Shown here one piece after another: positions 36,550 through 49,678 of a DNA stretch of 64,000 nucleotides (positions within the stretch are counted from its first letter, which is position 1; every line of letters begins with the position of its first letter). Below the pieces are notes generated by a model, which saw nothing but the letters and a program-made list of their open reading frames with translations, was not told where the DNA came from and searched no databases. This DNA is from Salibacteraceae bacterium (GTDB lineage: Bacteria; Bacteroidota; Bacteroidia; Flavobacteriales_G; Salibacteraceae), in contig JAGYJZ010000002.1 of the NCBI GenBank assembly GCA_018401875.1, positions 62,001 through 126,000 on the forward strand, written 5' to 3'. The position numbers and the translations under genes are program-made.

Positions 36550-38082
36550 ATGGAAGAACCCGAAGCTTCGCAAGAAAAAAAAACCAGCGCATTAAGCGTA
36601 GTTCGAAATAAAGTAAACAGCCCTGAATACGGCAAACTACCTCCTCAGGCTGTTGACCTTGAAGAGGCGGTGCTTGGCGCCTTAATGCTCGACAAAGAAG
36701 CGCTCACTGACGTCATCGATATTCTAAAAAAAGAAAGCTTTTATAAGGACGATAACCAACTTATCTACGAAGCGATTTTGAATCTCTTTGAAAAGACAGA
36801 GCCTATTGACATTCTCACCGTAACGCAAGAACTAAAGAAGCAAGGCAACTTGGAAATTGTTGGTGGAGCATTCTACATCGCTCAATTAACCAACCGCGTG
36901 GCCTCTAGTGCCAATGTCGAATACCACGCCCGCATTATTGCTCAAAAGCACATACAGCGTGAACTAATCAAAATCTCAAGCGACACAATCAAAGAGGCAT
37001 ATGATGAAACTGTTGATGTGTTCGACCTGCTCGACAGTGCCGAATCCCGGCTTTTTGAGGTGGCTGAAGGTAATATTCGAAAGAGCTACGAAGGCATGAA
37101 CAAATTGCTGCACAAAGCCATTAAGCAATTAGAAGAAATAAGCAAAAAAGACGGGACAAGTGGCGTTCCTACCGGGTTTAGAGCACTTGATAAAGTAACA
37201 GGCGGATTTCAACCATCCGATATGATTGTTATTGCAGCACGTCCGGGAATGGGTAAAACTGCTTTTGTTCTTTCCCTTGCTCGAAATGCAGCCGTTGATT
37301 TCAAAAAGGGCGTGGCACTATTTTCTCTCGAGATGTCATCCCTGCAGCTGGTAAATCGCCTCATCGCATCAGAAACTCAAATCTCAGCGGAGAAACTAAA
37401 AAAAGGCACACTCGAACCCTATGAATGGGAACAGCTGAATGCCCGAATCGGGAAATTGACCAATGCGCCAATTTATATCAATGACACTCCAGGACTTACC
37501 GTTTTTGAGTTGCGCGCACAATGCAGAAGATTGAAAGCTGAAAAGGATATTCAAATGGTAATCATCGACTACCTTCAATTGATGAGCGGCTCAAGCGAAT
37601 CAAAAGGTAATCGAGAACAAGAAATTAGCACGATTTCGAGAGCAATCAAAGGTATTGCAAAGGAATTAAGTATTCCAATTCTGGCGTTAAGTCAATTAAG
37701 TCGTGCAGTAGAAACGCGCGGTGGCGACAAAAGACCTCAATTGAGTGACCTTCGCGAATCTGGTGCTATCGAGCAAGATGCTGATATGGTAATGTTCATT
37801 TACAGACCTGAATACTATAATATTCTCCAAGATGCCGATGGCAACAGCACACAAGGACTAGGCGAGTTAATTATCGCAAAGCATCGAAATGGGTCCACGG
37901 AAGATGTTAAAATCAAATTTGAGAATCACTTGGCTAAGTTCGTTGAATGGGAAGAAAATACATTCGGTCTCATTCCTCCTCAAGAAGGTCAAGTGCATGT
38001 TGATGATCAATACGATCGCCAAATTCTTCAGTCTAAAAAATGGGACGCTGCTGAAAATGAAAATGATGAACCTCCTTTCTAA
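36550..38082 (+). CDS. dnaB: Replicative DNA helicase DnaB
   Basis: A 510-residue hexameric replicative helicase. The N-terminal DnaB domain starts at PPQAVDLEEAVLGALMLD (about residue 27). The RecA-like C-terminal domain has Walker A ARPGMGKTAF with K236, LFSLEMSS, Walker B-like MVIIDYLQLM, ILALSQLSRAVE and LSDLRESGAIEQDADM, and the arginine-finger region. No intein interrupts it, although dnaB is a frequent intein site. The last 26 nt overlap the start of the next gene. A TACTTTTG box lies 5 nt before the ATG, too near to be a convincing promoter. Confidence 0.97.
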   Translation: MEEPEASQEKKTSALSVVRNKVNSPEYGKLPPQAVDLEEAVLGALMLDKEALTDVIDILKKESFYKDDNQLIYEAILNLFEKTEPIDILTVTQELKKQGNLEIVGGAFYIAQLTNRVASSANVEYHARIIAQKHIQRELIKISSDTIKEAYDETVDVFDLLDSAESRLFEVAEGNIRKSYEGMNKLLHKAIKQLEEISKKDGTSGVPTGFRALDKVTGGFQPSDMIVIAARPGMGKTAFVLSLARNAAVDFKKGVALFSLEMSSLQLVNRLIASETQISAEKLKKGTLEPYEWEQLNARIGKLTNAPIYINDTPGLTVFELRAQCRRLKAEKDIQMVIIDYLQLMSGSSESKGNREQEISTISRAIKGIAKELSIPILALSQLSRAVETRGGDKRPQLSDLRESGAIEQDADMVMFIYRPEYYNILQDADGNSTQGLGELIIAKHRNGSTEDVKIKFENHLAKFVEWEENTFGLIPPQEGQVHVDDQYDRQILQSKKWDAAENENDEPPF

Positions 38083-39331
38083 AATAATACTCATCTTTTG
38101 TTTGCTGAGTGTGCACCTTGCTTCTGCAAGACACATCCTCATTCCTATGGATGAAAGTCAGAGTAATCATTTAAAGTCATACGGAATCGCTTACTGGTCG
38201 CTTGAAAGAGAGGTAGAAGTTCAATGGTTACTCAACTATAGAGGAGGAAGCTTTTTAATTGAATACTACAATGAAATAGAAAAGGAGCTAATCATCAGAG
38301 GTGTCTCGTTCGAAGTTATTCCAGATGCAAAAGCCACATCTATCCTTTTGGAGATTTCAAACCCACAAGTCAATATGGATGCTGTGAAACTTGAAACTGT
38401 GCCTAAAATAGCCGTATACTCTCCGAAAAGCGCACAACCTTGGGACGATGCCGTTACATTAGTTCTAACCTATGCCGAGATACCATATGAAATTATTTAC
38501 GATGATGAGATTATCAATGGTAATCTACATCTTTATGACTGGCTTCACCTGCACCATGAAGATTTCACAGGTCAATATGGTAAATTCTATGGGTCGTATA
38601 GAAATCATAAATGGTATCAAGATCAAGTAGCTGAATTTGAAGAAACCGCATCACGACTCGGGTTCTCAAAAGTCTCAGAACTAAAACTGGCGGTGGCAAT
38701 GCGGATCAAGGAATACACTGCAGGCGGTGGGTTTCTATTTTCAATGTGTTCTGGAACCGACTCTTACGACATCGCTTTAGCTGCAGAAGATGTTGATATA
38801 TGCGAAAGAATGTTTGATGGTGATCCTGCAGATCCTTTGTCACAACAAAAACTTGACTTTACAAAATCTTTCGCTTTTGAAGACTACAACATCAGCATGA
38901 ATCCCATGGAATATGAATTTTCAGAAATTGACGGGACTCAATTGCATGCGAGAATTTCCCCGACAGAAGACTTTGTCACAATCTTCGATTTTTCCGCCAA
39001 ATGGGATCCGATCCCAACTATGCTTTGCCAAAATCATCAACAAATCATAAAGGGTTTCATGGGACAAACAACTTCTTATAAGTCTCAGTTTATAAAACCT
39101 GAGGTACTCGTTCTTGCCGAAAACAAAGCACTTGGCGTGGCCAAATATATTCACGGAGAGTTCGGCAAAGGACAATGGACGTTTTATGGTGGTCACGATC
39201 CTGAAGATTATCAGCATTTTGTAGGTGATCCGCCAACTGACTTAAACCTTCACCCAAACTCTCCAGGGTACAGACTGATACTCAATAATGTGCTCTTTCC
39301 AGCAGCAAAAAAGAAAAAACAAAAAACCTAA
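38057..39331 (+). CDS. Exported GATase1-like protein (family often labelled asparagine synthetase B in Bacteroidota)
   Basis: A 424-residue protein, taking the ATG at 38057 inside the end of dnaB; the first ~25 residues (LLSKIILIFCLLSVHLASA) are a signal peptide. It starts the mature part with HILIPMDESQSNHLKSYGIAYW, shared with Bacteroidota proteins labelled asparagine synthetase B and commonly placed after dnaB. I see neither the AsnB N-terminal Cys nor an ATP-pyrophosphatase SGG motif; the AVAMRIKEYTAGGGFLFSMCSG segment instead resembles the nucleophile elbow of a class I glutamine amidotransferase/ThuA-like fold, with FYGGHDPEDYQHF near the end. So the AsnB name is doubtful. It ends in KKKKQK and shares a CTAA stop tetramer with the porin gene. 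Confidence 0.65.
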   Translation: MKMMNLLSKIILIFCLLSVHLASARHILIPMDESQSNHLKSYGIAYWSLEREVEVQWLLNYRGGSFLIEYYNEIEKELIIRGVSFEVIPDAKATSILLEISNPQVNMDAVKLETVPKIAVYSPKSAQPWDDAVTLVLTYAEIPYEIIYDDEIINGNLHLYDWLHLHHEDFTGQYGKFYGSYRNHKWYQDQVAEFEETASRLGFSKVSELKLAVAMRIKEYTAGGGFLFSMCSGTDSYDIALAAEDVDICERMFDGDPADPLSQQKLDFTKSFAFEDYNISMNPMEYEFSEIDGTQLHARISPTEDFVTIFDFSAKWDPIPTMLCQNHQQIIKGFMGQTTSYKSQFIKPEVLVLAENKALGVAKYIHGEFGKGQWTFYGGHDPEDYQHFVGDPPTDLNLHPNSPGYRLILNNVLFPAAKKKKQKT

Positions 39332-41073
39332 TTCTTGAACTTCCAATCAATTACTATGTTCAAGTAACGTGGTATGATTGGATAGCCAGGAGCAATAATA
39401 GGGTCATCTTCGAAAAGCCCATAAGTTGCGTTTTTATAGATTAGGCTGATATCAACCCTTTGAATTTGTGCCTTCATAAAAGGATCCACCTGAATATAAT
39501 TACCGAAACGTTGTGAATTCTGAATAAACATCTGATCGACCATAGGTAAATACCCTCGTGCATAATAGTCTGAAAAGTACCACGCGTCACAACCTATTTC
39601 CATTCCAATCTTCTTTTTAAACAACCTAAACTTTGCAGTAAAATTGGATCTCAACACCCACTGTGGCAAACTATAAATCGAATCTTGGCTGTTAACCTGA
39701 TAAGTCGCTCTAGTATTAGCCTCGAAAACCGCTCCTTTATAATGCAATCCAAGAGAGGACGCCACAAGATGAATAGTTTCTGAATATTGCTTACTAGTGA
39801 AATCAGATCTAAAAAACACCGCATTTGACATTGATTCATATTCCAAACAAGCATCGAGAGACAGCTTATTAAATGTGCTGATTAGTCTACCCGTCCCGCC
39901 AAGAGAAGACGTTTTTTCATAGTCTACAACATTTACCCCAAGCTCATTTTCATAAAACTGGAATACCATACGCGGTTCAGATAGAGTATATTTAAACTTA
40001 AATTCCGATCCTAAACGCTTGGAATTCAAACCTCTATTAAGGATGTCCATATTAAATACAGACTCAACTCCTAAATCACCCCGATTAAATCCAGAAAAAT
40101 AGTACTCGCTCGATACAACCCAATTAAACTTATCGCTTTCCAATATCAAATCCTGTTCAAGTGATAAATTCAAAAATGTACGAGAAAGACCATTAGACAC
40201 ATAATCGACATGGTTAGCCCTTATTTTGCTTTCTGAGCTTAAGAGAAGGTTACTATCAACTCGATAGTCAAATCGCACAAAGAAAGTAGGTCGAACTTCG
40301 AAAAAACGAATCGAATCTTTCAATGAATCGTCTATTGAATCTCCGAAATAAGAAGAATAAAAAGTAGAATCAGGACTATCATCTTGATAAATAAACTTTT
40401 GACGCGAATACGCCACTTCAGTGCCAATATCAACGCTGAATCGATCACTCAACTCAAATCCTTTAGTCAGCTCAATTTCAGCATGCAAATGAGTGCGTCT
40501 CCAAAAGGAATCTTCTAAGAAAACATCTGATGTTATACTTCCAAAATCTCTTTGGCTTTGACTTTCCGATATAGAATAAGATGTTCCTGAAAGGCCTCCA
40601 TTCATTTCTTTATCATCGATAACACCTTCCAAGCTCACTCTCGAATTGAAACCACGCCAATTGCGAATTTTATACTCCCCGCCCATCTTAGTTCCTCTTG
40701 AAAAAGAATTTATCATCCAACCAGGAAATGAATACCTGTCAAAATAGAGAAAAAAGTCTTGTTTTTTACCCAGCGGTCTTGATAGAACAGCAGTAAGACG
40801 TTGATTTGCATTTCCTCCTAATTCATAAATGACAAGGGAAAATGTGCTGCTATCATCAGTTATTGAATCTCGCTCCAAAAGACGAACGTAACTATTTGCA
40901 TAATCCACACGCTTTTCCATAGCTTCAAAACCGACCGAACTTTTCGAACCGAGATTTAGAAGTGAGTCTTCAACCCAATTTAAGTTTCCATACATGGAAG
41001 TGACCTGGCAAACCGAATGTGCACAAGACAACCAAAATATAAAAATCAAAAAATATAGATGAAATTGCTTCAC
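39328..41073 (-). CDS. Putative outer-membrane porin (Porin_10-like)
   Basis: About 581 residues from the GTG at 41073, which gives the signal peptide MKQFHLYFLIFIFWLSCA; the frame extends 8 codons further to a TTG but that would run into the rRNA terminator region. The protein consists of amphipathic beta-strands throughout with many alternate aromatics (FFVRFDYRVD, DAWYFSDYYARGYLP) and ends with YLNIVIDWKFKN, beta-barrel-like. It resembles the putative porin family PF14121 of Bacteroidota in length and strand pattern. The substrate is unknown. It is the first gene downstream of the rRNA operon on the same strand and is separated from it by the rRNA terminator. Confidence 0.6.
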   Translation of the reverse strand: MKQFHLYFLIFIFWLSCAHSVCQVTSMYGNLNWVEDSLLNLGSKSSVGFEAMEKRVDYANSYVRLLERDSITDDSSTFSLVIYELGGNANQRLTAVLSRPLGKKQDFFLYFDRYSFPGWMINSFSRGTKMGGEYKIRNWRGFNSRVSLEGVIDDKEMNGGLSGTSYSISESQSQRDFGSITSDVFLEDSFWRRTHLHAEIELTKGFELSDRFSVDIGTEVAYSRQKFIYQDDSPDSTFYSSYFGDSIDDSLKDSIRFFEVRPTFFVRFDYRVDSNLLLSSESKIRANHVDYVSNGLSRTFLNLSLEQDLILESDKFNWVVSSEYYFSGFNRGDLGVESVFNMDILNRGLNSKRLGSEFKFKYTLSEPRMVFQFYENELGVNVVDYEKTSSLGGTGRLISTFNKLSLDACLEYESMSNAVFFRSDFTSKQYSETIHLVASSLGLHYKGAVFEANTRATYQVNSQDSIYSLPQWVLRSNFTAKFRLFKKKIGMEIGCDAWYFSDYYARGYLPMVDQMFIQNSQRFGNYIQVDPFMKAQIQRVDISLIYKNATYGLFEDDPIIAPGYPIIPRYLNIVIDWKFKN

Positions 41074-41091
41074 ACCAGTTGATATTTCAGT

Positions 41092-41130
41092 TTGCAAAAA
41101 AAAAAGCCCCGCACTAAAAGTACGAGGCTT
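41092..41130 (-). terminator. Intrinsic terminator of the rRNA operon
   Basis: On the minus strand, right after 5S rRNA, AAGCCTCGTAC and GTGCGGGGCTT form a stem around TTTTA, followed by a run of ten U residues. The position at the end of the operon and the strong G+C stem make this a clear rho-independent terminator. It separates the rRNA operon from the porin gene on the same strand. Confidence 0.88.
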
Positions 41131-41137
41131 TGTAAAA

Positions 41138-41247
<110 letters not shown>

Positions 41248-41284
41248 AAATCTTAAATATTATAAAATCTCGGATAATATAGAA

Positions 41285-44083
<2,799 letters not shown>

Positions 44084-44091
<8 letters not shown>

Positions 44092-44104
44092 CTCTATATT
44101 ATCC
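44084..44104 (-). other. 23S rRNA processing stem, 5' arm
   Basis: The 21 nt here are the reverse complement, apart from a 4-nt bulge, of 41272-41296 beyond the 23S 3' end (both contain GGATAATATAGA or its complement plus GTAGAAAAT). Together they can close the 23S precursor into one long stem, the usual RNase III substrate. Confidence 0.75.
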
Positions 44105-44108
44105 AAGA

Positions 44109-44120
44109 TTTCAAAGAACT
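44109..44120 (-). promoter_or_regulatory. boxA-like antitermination element in the 16S-23S spacer
   Basis: AGTTCTTTGAAA on the minus strand, about 20 nt upstream of the 23S 5' end. The same GTTCTTTGAAA core occurs in the rRNA leader at 46080-46091. Boxes of this kind (compare TGCTCTTTAAAA of E. coli) bind the NusB/S10 complex for rRNA antitermination and are found before both 16S and 23S in other bacteria. Confidence 0.6.
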
Positions 44121-44214
44121 TCACTTATCACTTTTGATAAGTTTGTGTTGGAGATGGATTTGCACCATCAAAATACTATTCCAACAATTTAAAAAGATAG
44201 AAAACACTTACTAG

Positions 44215-44291
<77 letters not shown>

Positions 44292-44299
44292 ACATTGGG

Positions 44300-44373
44300 T
44301 AGTCCCGCGCGGACTTGAACCGCGGACCTCTACATTATCAGTGTAGCGCTCTAACCAGCTGAGCTACGGGACT
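44300..44373 (-). tRNA. tRNA-Ile (anticodon GAT)
   Basis: 74 nt on the minus strand, starting AGTCCCGTAGCTCAGCTGG. The anticodon loop CTGATAAT holds GAT, the T-arm has GGTTCAAGTCC, and AGTCCCG pairs perfectly with CGGGACT in the acceptor stem. The discriminator is A and CCA is not encoded. It is the first of the two spacer tRNAs, the common 16S-Ile-Ala-23S order. Confidence 0.95.
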
Positions 44374-44451
44374 ATACATGAGCCCGAGCCCTTCTGGAAT
44401 CCCTGAATGGGATTCGGGACGCACAACTCAGTTTTCTATTTTATAATAGAT

Positions 44452-44472
44452 GAAAAGATAGCCAGCATATAC
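44452..44472 (-). other. 16S rRNA processing stem, 3' arm
   Basis: This stretch downstream of 16S (TATATGCTGGC-TATCTTTTC on the minus strand) is complementary, with one small bulge, to the leader at 46052-46074 (GAAAAGATAGAAGCCAGCATG). The two flank 16S and should form the precursor stem cut by RNase III. A separate short hairpin GAATCCC-tgaat-GGGATTC lies at 44397-44416. Confidence 0.7.
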
Positions 44473-44488
44473 CGATTGTTTTCTCTAA

Positions 44489-46013
<1,525 letters not shown>

Positions 46014-46079
46014 AAAAACTAATAATACAATCAGATTAAAAATCCCATGGATACATGCTGGCTTCTATCTTTTCAATCT

Positions 46080-46091
46080 TTTCAAAGAACA
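46080..46091 (-). promoter_or_regulatory. boxA-like antitermination element in the rRNA leader
   Basis: TGTTCTTTGAAA on the minus strand, between the rRNA promoter and 16S. Eleven of its twelve bases recur in the spacer element at 44109-44120, in the same position relative to the next rRNA. This pair strongly suggests a transcribed boxA signal. Confidence 0.6.
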
Positions 46092-46106
46092 TCCTTTCTT
46101 TCAAAG

Positions 46107-46142
46107 GGAGCGCAAAGATAAAACCATTATTCATTTGCGCAA
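46107..46142 (-). promoter_or_regulatory. rRNA operon promoter of Bacteroidota type
   Basis: On the minus strand TTG (46142-46140), 19 nt, then TATCTTTG (46120-46113). This is an exact fit to the Bacteroidota consensus TTTG/TTG at -33 and TAnnTTTG at -7, with the usual spacing. The transcript would start near 46107, giving a leader of about 95 nt that contains boxA and the 16S processing arm. Confidence 0.75.
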
Positions 46143-46224
46143 GCCCTAGCCATAAATAAGATGAATAAAATAGTGCTTATACAGCCTCAACACGACTAAG
46201 AATCTGATTATCAATGATAATATT

Positions 46225-46908
46225 TTAGACATTTGGATCAACTTTAGCCACTTGAATGATCCTTCCGCTCATTAATTGACCTGATGAGATCGAAAAGTTC
46301 ACTATGAATTTCGCCATATTTTCGGGATTGACCTGAGAAACATAACCAGGAAAGGCATTATTAAGCATCTCTGTATTCACTGCTCCAAGGGCTAAGTAAT
46401 TGAATGCTAGAGAACCACCACCATATTCAGCGTCTAAGCACTCGGTAAGGGTTGCTAAAGCGGCCTTGCTTGCTGAATACGCAAAGAGGCTTTTGAATTT
46501 TGAAGTCCCCTGTACACCGCCCATACTTCCTATATTCACTATATGAGAGGGATCATTCAGAAATCCCTTCTGAATAAGAAGCGTTGACAGCTCAAGGACC
46601 TGCCAAACATTGATTTTCATGTGCTTGTTAAAGTCATCAATTTCTAAATCTTGAATTAAACTCGTACTTAGATGACCTGCATTATTGACGACAATATCAA
46701 TTCTATGGCCACGAATAGAATTTTCCAGAAGCAATTGTAACTGACTGAAATCACTCCAATCAAATTGAATATGCTTGTAGTGGGGTTTTACTTCTTGCAG
46801 AGAAGACGGTTTTCTGCTGATACCCCAAACACGGTACCCTTGATTGAGGTATTCATTTCTGAGAGCATTGCCGATTCCTTGAGAAACGCCAGTGATTAGT
46901 ACGTTCAT
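46225..46908 (-). CDS. Short-chain dehydrogenase/reductase
   Basis: A 227-residue classical SDR starting at the ATG at 46908, directly before MNVLITGVSQGIG; an extension to 46977 adds residues with no SDR character. NAD(P) motif TGVSQGIG, NNAGHLS after strand 4, catalytic Ser in NIGSMGGVQG, and YSASKAAL with Tyr-x3-Lys are all present. It ends with an IQVAKVDPNV tail. The substrate is unknown. Stand-alone gene between the rRNA promoter and a divergent T9SS cargo gene. Confidence 0.82.
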   Translation of the reverse strand: MNVLITGVSQGIGNALRNEYLNQGYRVWGISRKPSSLQEVKPHYKHIQFDWSDFSQLQLLLENSIRGHRIDIVVNNAGHLSTSLIQDLEIDDFNKHMKINVWQVLELSTLLIQKGFLNDPSHIVNIGSMGGVQGTSKFKSLFAYSASKAALATLTECLDAEYGGGSLAFNYLALGAVNTEMLNNAFPGYVSQVNPENMAKFIVNFSISSGQLMSGRIIQVAKVDPNV

Positions 46909-47032
46909 AGTCTCCAATATACGATGTGCATTAGTTTGAATACAATATTCTTTAAATTTACCGACTTTATAAGTCAACTAATCACATTTAAATAGCGTCT
47001 TGTATTTCGTTTAATAAATCTCATTGCATTAT

Positions 47033-49609
47033 ATGTCTAGATTTTACACATTTTCTCTGGTCTTGTTTTTTGTCATCATCGGATTCTCATCAAATGCGCA
47101 AACTGTCACATGCTCCGTTGACACATTAAAATACACTTATTCAAAGTCAAGCAACTTCGATACGTTGAGCTTAAACCCCATATTAACAAGTGCAGTTTAT
47201 CAGTATTATGAAGCACCGCAGGATATTACGATCAGTGGTGTGAAGTTTTACGGCTTTAAAACTGACTCATTTGATGTGTTTGGAGATTTCAGTGATTCTA
47301 TGGAAGTAATCGTTGAAATCAGAAATGCCACTTTAGACAGTGTGCCGGGCAACAACCTCTTAGCTTCAGATACGATTAGGATTGGATATGTGGATACCAC
47401 TGATACTGTATATTCTTTTAATTTCTATTCGAATGTTGCACTATTCGATAGCAGTATTACTACTGCTAATCCATATACAGTAGTGATTCGGACAGAAAAT
47501 GATTCTAACTTTTTTTCGTTCTTTCATAATGAGTATGATGAGCTTTTAGGAGGAGGAGATGGAAATCAGGAATGGTTATCTGGAGCTTTTCAAGGCAGTG
47601 GATGGGTAAAGTCTAATGTTTTTTCACCTAATCCGAATGGTATTGCGTTTGACGCAGACTTCTTTATTGAGCCAATTGTAACGTATACCTTGACGGCTAG
47701 CTTTATCAATGACCCAGAATGTCTCTTTAATGAATTAGGTGATACAGTAGAATTTTTCAATGATGCCTCCATTATAGTTGACCATAGGATGTATAACAGG
47801 TACCCATTTTTCAACCAACCCGGAGCTCAAACATGGAATTATGGTGATGGCTCCCCGGTTGAGCAAGTAAGCGACCCTCTTCATTTTTACCCAACAAATG
47901 GTCCTTTTGCTGCTACTTTGACTGCCCGAATATTTAGTTGGAGTCAGCTAAACTGTCAGAGTTCAAGAACTCAAATTATTGATGAAAAACCAGAACAGGG
48001 ATTTTCTTTTGTTACGAGCAACCTTGATGTAGACTTTACGAATGAGACTCCGGCAAGTTCATTATTTTCCAATATATTTTATGATTTTGGCGATGGTAAT
48101 ACGAGCCAGTCAGAAAACCCATCGCACAAGTACTCTCAGCCTGGAACGTATTGGGTCTGCCAAACGATGTTGACTTCTTGTGGCGAAATTACAGAATGCA
48201 GAAATGTGGCAGTAGCAACAAATACTGCCCTAAACTGCGGAAAAGACAGCGTGAGGTTTACATCAGCAAGAGGGACGGATACAAGAACCTTAACGATAAG
48301 AAGCCCATTAGGTCCTCAAAGGTTGGTTGGCGTGGGGCAACGTTTTACTGCCCCGCAATCGATTATTGTGCATGGATTTACTTTTTACGCTAATCATACA
48401 GGATTATACCGTGATAGTTATGAGGTGATCGGAGAAATATGGTATGAAGGTGCTGGAAATGTGCCAGATACAGCTACTGGCCCTTTAGCATCGTCAAGCG
48501 TTAGAATAAACAAATATGACGTTGACACTAATTATTCCGAGCAAATCAAGTATACCGCTATTTTCAACGAGCCCGTAAATCTGCTACCCGGTGATGACTA
48601 TGTATTGACAATTGAGTATTTTGGAGATATTCCACTTATGATTAGTACCACAGATTGGGAAGAGGGAGATGGAGATCAGGATTTATTAGCGGTGGGCCAG
48701 GTGGTAGCTGGCAATGACACTTTTTGGGTAACGCCAGCTTCTGTCTCATTATTCAATGCCGGAGGTTTGCCATTTGACGCAGATGTAATTATTGAACCAT
48801 TGGTTGAATATAACTTCAATGCCAACTTTAGTTATGGCTTTGAGTGTCTAACCTTTAATTCAGCAGGTGAAAGAATTGTTCAATTCACAAATCAGTCTTC
48901 GCCTATAGCATCAAGTACGATGTACAACGCAGGTGTTTTTTACAATTCCACATTAAGTGCATACGAATGGGACTTTGGAGACAGCACAGCGATCAGCAAT
49001 TTTGTTAACGCAGAGCACCTGTTTGTTGCGCCTGGTCCGTTCAATGTCGAACTCACCATAATAATGGATGGTTGGACAAATGATTGTCAAAGCAGTCAGA
49101 CCTATAATGTACCTGTTGCTCCAACAGGAGGCTTTTCTTATGAGCAGGTCACTTCAACGGTTAAGTTTATCGATGAATCGCACAATGCAGATGAGTATTG
49201 GTGGACTTTTTCTGACTCCACCTACAGTTCACTTAGCGATCCGCGCCATTTCTTTTTGCGATTAGGTGAATTTGAAGTGTGTCAATATGTATCCAATGTG
49301 TGTGGCTCAGATACTACTTGCGAAATAATCACCATTAATGTGTTGGGAATCCCTGAAGACTTTATGCAGGATATGAGCATTTACCCGAACCCAACTTCTG
49401 ATGTGCTGCATATCGATGCCGACTTAACTCAAATGAAATCGTTAGAATTAACGCTTTACGATTTTAGCGGTAGGATTGTAAAGAGTATCATTTACAATGA
49501 GTCAATTGTAAATGAATCCATCTATGTAGGTGACTTGGCTAAAGGAGCTTATATAATGGATGTCAAAGCTGGAGAATACAAAGGAACTCAGAAGTTGATT
49601 ATCAACTAA
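47033..49609 (+). CDS. T9SS type A cargo with PKD domains and an internal duplication
   Basis: An 858-residue secreted protein from the ATG at 47033 (a TTG three codons earlier is possible). Signal peptide MSRFYTFSLVLFFVIIGFSSNAQ. Two copies of a ~370-residue unit follow: a beta-sandwich part, each with a GDG(N/D)Q(E/D) loop and a (I/L)-(A/P)-FDAD-(F/V)-(F/I)-IEP segment, then a PKD pair. Copy one begins near residue 20, copy two near 395 (LNCGKDSVRFTSARG). PKD motifs include FYDFGDGNTSQSENPSHKY and YEWDFGDS. The end is a type A sorting domain: MSIYPNPTSDVLHI, LYDFSGRIV, KGAYIMDVKAG, QKLIIN. Probably an adhesin-like or carbohydrate-binding surface protein; no catalytic motif was seen. Confidence 0.85.
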   Translation: MSRFYTFSLVLFFVIIGFSSNAQTVTCSVDTLKYTYSKSSNFDTLSLNPILTSAVYQYYEAPQDITISGVKFYGFKTDSFDVFGDFSDSMEVIVEIRNATLDSVPGNNLLASDTIRIGYVDTTDTVYSFNFYSNVALFDSSITTANPYTVVIRTENDSNFFSFFHNEYDELLGGGDGNQEWLSGAFQGSGWVKSNVFSPNPNGIAFDADFFIEPIVTYTLTASFINDPECLFNELGDTVEFFNDASIIVDHRMYNRYPFFNQPGAQTWNYGDGSPVEQVSDPLHFYPTNGPFAATLTARIFSWSQLNCQSSRTQIIDEKPEQGFSFVTSNLDVDFTNETPASSLFSNIFYDFGDGNTSQSENPSHKYSQPGTYWVCQTMLTSCGEITECRNVAVATNTALNCGKDSVRFTSARGTDTRTLTIRSPLGPQRLVGVGQRFTAPQSIIVHGFTFYANHTGLYRDSYEVIGEIWYEGAGNVPDTATGPLASSSVRINKYDVDTNYSEQIKYTAIFNEPVNLLPGDDYVLTIEYFGDIPLMISTTDWEEGDGDQDLLAVGQVVAGNDTFWVTPASVSLFNAGGLPFDADVIIEPLVEYNFNANFSYGFECLTFNSAGERIVQFTNQSSPIASSTMYNAGVFYNSTLSAYEWDFGDSTAISNFVNAEHLFVAPGPFNVELTIIMDGWTNDCQSSQTYNVPVAPTGGFSYEQVTSTVKFIDESHNADEYWWTFSDSTYSSLSDPRHFFLRLGEFEVCQYVSNVCGSDTTCEIITINVLGIPEDFMQDMSIYPNPTSDVLHIDADLTQMKSLELTLYDFSGRIVKSIIYNESIVNESIYVGDLAKGAYIMDVKAGEYKGTQKLIIN

Positions 49610-49617
49610 TATTTAAT

Positions 49618-49668
49618 ATTAAGGCATAAAAAAAAGGCGCAACTTGCGCCTTTTTTTTATGCCTTAAT
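49618..49668. terminator. Bidirectional terminator, 51-bp perfect palindrome
   Basis: Two perfect 25-nt arms around one central C at 49643: ATTAAGGCAT, eight A, GGCGCAA, then the exact complement. Read on either strand it gives a GGCGCAA/TTGCGCC stem followed by eight U. It lies in the 69-nt gap between the T9SS cargo gene and convergent purL and should end both transcripts. It is the only such element found between convergent genes in the window. Confidence 0.88.
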
Positions 49669-49678
49669 GAAACGACTA

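Noticed and set aside
37889-38056. 56-codon N-terminal extension of the dnaB-linked protein
   Set aside because: It overlaps the dnaB coding sequence in another frame, and the signal peptide begins at the ATG at 38057.
38057-39331. Naming the protein asparagine synthetase B
   Set aside because: No N-terminal catalytic Cys and no ATP-pyrophosphatase motif; an exported GATase/ThuA-like fold fits better.
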